NCBI GenBank assembly: GCA_903945605.1
Contig: CAJAWH010000133.1
Location: forward strand, 1-47,933
Reading direction: 5' to 3'
Source: an uncultured Methylococcaceae bacterium
GTDB lineage: Bacteria; Pseudomonadota; Gammaproteobacteria; Methylococcales; Methylomonadaceae
Length of the DNA stretch: 47,933 nucleotides
Shown piece by piece: positions 45,255 through 47,933 of this stretch. Each line of letters begins with the position of its first letter. Position 1 is the stretch's first letter. The notes below the pieces were generated by a model. That model was given only the letters and a program-made list of their open reading frames with translations. It had not been told where the DNA came from and did not search any database. The translations under genes were made by a program, and so were the position numbers.

Positions 45255-46922
45255 CTAAGCCGTCAGTTTTTTGTATTTAAGCCGTTTAGGGTTGTCAGCA
45301 TCGCTGCCCAGGCGGCGGTGGCGGTCGGCTTCGTAATCTTCGTAATTGCCTTCAAACCAAACCACTTGGCTATCGCCTTCAAAAGCCAAGATATGGGTGG
45401 CGATACGGTCCAAAAACCAGCGGTCATGCGAAATGACCACCGCGCAACCGGGAAAGGCCAATAAGGCATCTTCCAGGGCGCGCAAGGTTTCCACGTCCAA
45501 ATCGTTGGTGGGTTCGTCAAGCAACAGCACGTTGCCACCACTTTTCAGCAGTTTTGCCAAATGCACACGGTTGCGCTCGCCGCCGGACAAGTTGCCGATG
45601 ATTTTTTGTTGGTCGCCGCCTTTAAAATTAAAACGCCCTAGGTAAGCCCGTGATGGGGTTTCGTATTTGCCAACGGTGATCACGTCCAAACCATCGGACA
45701 CTTCTTCCCAAACTGTTTTGCGGGCATCCATATCATCACGCAACTGGTCAACGTAGGCTATTTGTACCGTTTGGCCCAGTGCCATTGTGCCGGAATCGGG
45801 TTGTTCCAAACCCGCCATCATGCGGAATAACGTGGTTTTACCGGCACCGTTCGGGCCGATAATGCCAACAATGCCGCCAGGGGGTAGTTTAAAACTTAAA
45901 TTGTTGATCAACAAACGCTCACCAAAGGCTTTGCTGATGTTGTCGGCTTCGATCACCACATCGCCCAGACGTGGCCCAGGCGGAATGTAAATTTCTTGGG
46001 TTTCGTTGCGTTGTTGCACTTCCACCGAGGCCAATTCTTCAAATTTTGCCAAACGCGCTTTACTTTTGGCGTGGCGGCCTTTAGGATTGGAGCGCACCCA
46101 TTCCAGCTCTTGTTTCATGGCTTTTTGGCGGTTGCTTTCCTGTTTTTCTTCAATCAACAGGCGGTTGCTTTTTTGCTCTAGCCAACTGGAGTAATTGCCT
46201 TCCCACGGGATGCCGGAGCCACGATCCAGTTCTAAAATCCAACCCGCCACGTTATCCAGGAAATATCTATCATGAGTGACTGCCACCACGGTACCGGCAT
46301 AGTCATGCAGAAACCTCTCCAGCCAAGCGACGGATTCGGCGTCCAAATGGTTAGTAGGTTCGTCCAACAGCAGCATGTCGGGATTGGACAGCAACAGGCG
46401 GCATAAGGCAACCCGGCGTTTTTCGCCACCCGACAGCTTAGTGACATCAGCATCCCAGTCCGGTAAGCGCAAGGCATCCGCCGCCACTTCCAATTTGCGG
46501 TCTAAATTATGACCATCACAGGCACTGATAATATCTTCCAGACGCGCTTGGTCTGCCGCCAGTTTGTCAAAATCGGCATCTTCAGCGGCATAAGCAGCAT
46601 AGACTTCATCCAGTTGTTGTAACGCCAGTTTGACCTCAGCAACGGCTTCTTCCACATTGCCGCGCACGGTTTTGTTCGGATCCAGTTGTGGTTCTTGCGC
46701 CAGGTAGCCGATATTGATGCCTTTCAACGGAATGGCCTCGCCTTCTATCTCTTTGTCCAAACCTGCCATAATTTTTAGCAGGGTGGATTTACCGGAGCCG
46801 TTCAAGCCTAGCACGCCTATTTTTGCGCCTGGGAAAAACGACAGGGAGATGTCTTTAAGGATGTATTTTTTGGGTGGGATGATTTTTCCGACCCGGTTCA
46901 TGGAATAAATGTATTGCGCCAT
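45255..46922 (-). CDS. ettA: Energy-dependent translational throttle protein EttA (ABC-F)
   Basis: This 555-aa protein is the same length as E. coli EttA. It has two ABC domains, with Walker [10 protein letters not shown] (39-47) and GPNGAGKTT (near 357-365), and signatures LSGGEKRR and LSGGERNR. Both are followed by [10 protein letters not shown] or [10 protein letters not shown]. The linker has the P-site tRNA-interaction motif ([21 protein letters not shown]). There is no membrane domain. EttA binds the ribosomal E site and gates the first peptide-bond step according to the ATP/ADP ratio. Start ATG 46922. Confidence 0.97.
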   Translation of the reverse strand: MAQYIYSMNRVGKIIPPKKYILKDISLSFFPGAKIGVLGLNGSGKSTLLKIMAGLDKEIEGEAIPLKGINIGYLAQEPQLDPNKTVRGNVEEAVAEVKLALQQLDEVYAAYAAEDADFDKLAADQARLEDIISACDGHNLDRKLEVAADALRLPDWDADVTKLSGGEKRRVALCRLLLSNPDMLLLDEPTNHLDAESVAWLERFLHDYAGTVVAVTHDRYFLDNVAGWILELDRGSGIPWEGNYSSWLEQKSNRLLIEEKQESNRQKAMKQELEWVRSNPKGRHAKSKARLAKFEELASVEVQQRNETQEIYIPPGPRLGDVVIEADNISKAFGERLLINNLSFKLPPGGIVGIIGPNGAGKTTLFRMMAGLEQPDSGTMALGQTVQIAYVDQLRDDMDARKTVWEEVSDGLDVITVGKYETPSRAYLGRFNFKGGDQQKIIGNLSGGERNRVHLAKLLKSGGNVLLLDEPTNDLDVETLRALEDALLAFPGCAVVISHDRWFLDRIATHILAFEGDSQVVWFEGNYEDYEADRHRRLGSDADNPKRLKYKKLTA

Positions 46923-47186
46923 AGTGTTTTGCCACCCCTCGTGTTGGCTTTTTGGAGAATAATTACAAATAATGATAACCCGCTAAAGCCTATTATGGCA
47001 TGTTTGGGGCAAGTGAAAAGTTGTCTGTCCGCAATGTATCTGTGTTGAGAGGCCGTTTTCACCTATCATATCTTTTGAAAACTCAAAAAAGCCAAGGGCT
47101 TTGCCGGTTGCCCCAACCTTGGAAAAGTTGCCGGTTATTGGCAATTAACAGAAAATGTCTGCTTAACTTTAGGCTGTAATAAAAAA

Positions 47187-47699
47187 CTATTTTTTCACCG
47201 ATGCCGAAAATCCGGCGTTGTTGATGGCTTTAAGAACGGAAGCTTCATTAAAGTTACCTTTCACAAGGCACGATCTTTTGCTAATGGAGGCTGTTTGAAC
47301 GCCAACAACAGATTTAACCGCTTCTTCTATTGCTGCAGAACATCCACCACAGCAATTATGAAAACCGACAAATTCTGCATTTGATGATTTTCCCTCCATT
47401 GATGCAGTTTTTATTGCAACTTGATTGTTGTCGCTTTTTCCATAAAATCCGGCGTTAGCAACCGCATCTACTGCGGCTTGTACGACTGTATCGTCGTTAG
47501 CAGAAATGGCAACGCTATAGGTATCGCGGTCTACGCTTACGTTGGCGCCTTTGACGCCAAGCACAGCATGTTCAATCGCTTCTTGGCAAGTCACACAGCA
47601 GATATGAACGTCGCTCAGAGTAAGCTTAGTCACAGCAAATGCTGCATTAGATAATAAATACAAAGTGACCAAGATGAAACTTCTTAAATTTTTGCTCAT
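47187..47699 (-). CDS. Exported tandem HMA-like metal-binding protein
   Basis: A 170-aa protein with a Sec signal peptide (about 1-22, AAFA-VT) and two HMA-like beta-alpha-beta-beta-alpha-beta modules (about 25-90 and 107-168). Instead of the usual MxCxxC, each has a doubled first cysteine: HICCVTCQEAI (Cys34, Cys35, Cys38) and HNCCGGCSAAI (Cys116, Cys117, Cys120). A further cysteine (144) is in KRSCLV. It probably binds Cu or another soft metal in the periplasm. Start ATG 47699 has GGAG upstream. It is two genes from the multicopper oxidase, so a metal-handling link is plausible but not shown. Confidence 0.8.
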   Translation of the reverse strand: MSKNLRSFILVTLYLLSNAAFAVTKLTLSDVHICCVTCQEAIEHAVLGVKGANVSVDRDTYSVAISANDDTVVQAAVDAVANAGFYGKSDNNQVAIKTASMEGKSSNAEFVGFHNCCGGCSAAIEEAVKSVVGVQTASISKRSCLVKGNFNEASVLKAINNAGFSASVKK

Positions 47700-47897
47700 T
47701 GATTATCTCCAATTGATTTTAAAAATGAATGGGTCAAGTGTTAAACCCCTTTCAATAGCAGCACATAATCAAGGTATGGTGTTTTTATTTAAACCTGAAT
47801 CCGTGACATTAAATCACAAGAATGCCTCTATACGCATGATTTAAAAGGCATAATTTAGTAAAATAGGCTCAATATCTTTTCACCCATTGAGTGAGCC

Positions 47898-47933
47898 ATG
47901 AAACATTTTATCCTTGGACAATCCGAAACGGAA
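47898..47933 (+). CDS. Gene start cut by the window edge
   Basis: An ATG at 47898 opens 12 codons (MKHFILGQSETE) to the window end. GTGAG lies just upstream. It is divergent from the HMA-like gene, with 198 bp between them. Too little is visible to name it. Confidence 0.35.
   Translation, partial: MKHFILGQSETE

Overview
This window looks like chromosomal DNA of a diazotrophic gammaproteobacterium, most plausibly a methanotroph or methylotroph of the Methylococcales type. The evidence is a molybdenum nitrogenase set with sigma-54/NifA promoters, a formaldehyde-activating-enzyme homologue that points to tetrahydromethanopterin C1 metabolism, gammaproteobacterial mnmG-rsmG-parA-parB synteny, and moderate GC content. 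The genus is inferred; no rRNA gene is present to confirm it.

Layout. 1-5448 holds, on the minus strand, a cut exported protein, a UPF0114 membrane protein, a voltage-gated K+ channel and pgaBCD for poly-beta-1,6-GlcNAc synthesis (no pgaA in view). 5671-7126 is fetAB on the plus strand. 7156-13347 is a minus-strand nif operon, read in the order iscA-nif, nifU, nifS, a 191-aa unknown, an AAA+ ATPase, a rhodanese and a NifY/NafY paralogue. A perfect -24/-12 promoter with an upstream NifA site lies in front of it, and nifZ is divergent. 13876-23427 is a non-nif interlude: a QseBC-like two-component system, a Fae homologue lacking the usual catalytic histidine, an exported protein, a SWIM-SNF2 helicase and a GlfT2-like glycosyltransferase. 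23517-31571 is the second minus-strand nif operon: nifH, nifD, nifK, nifT, ferredoxin, nifY, a DUF6129-like protein, the LRV Fe-S repeat protein, a 327-aa unknown and a Nif11 protein. It has its own NifA/sigma-54 promoter and several strong intercistronic hairpins.

32002-36722 is housekeeping: a small basic protein, mnmG, rsmG, parA, an unusual 92-aa protein carrying only the ParB N-terminal ParA-contact motif, and parB. 37074-39802 encodes an outer-membrane factor and a membrane-fusion protein with no RND pump beside them. 39851-43282 is bioFHCD. 43377-45092 is a Tat-exported multicopper oxidase with a Met/His-rich insertion, followed by a palindromic repeat, ettA, a periplasmic tandem metal-binding protein and a gene start cut by the window edge.

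How the parts fit. The two nif operons share promoter geometry (TGT-N10-ACA, then a TCAGTATYTTA IHF-like element 17-18 bp before the -24 box), so they should respond together to NifA. One makes the structural proteins. The other makes Fe-S precursors (NifU, NifS, IscA) together with an AAA+ ATPase and its 191-aa neighbour, which form the best candidate here for an uncharacterised nitrogenase-assembly module. nifE, nifN, nifB, nifV, nifA and nifL are not in this window and must lie elsewhere.
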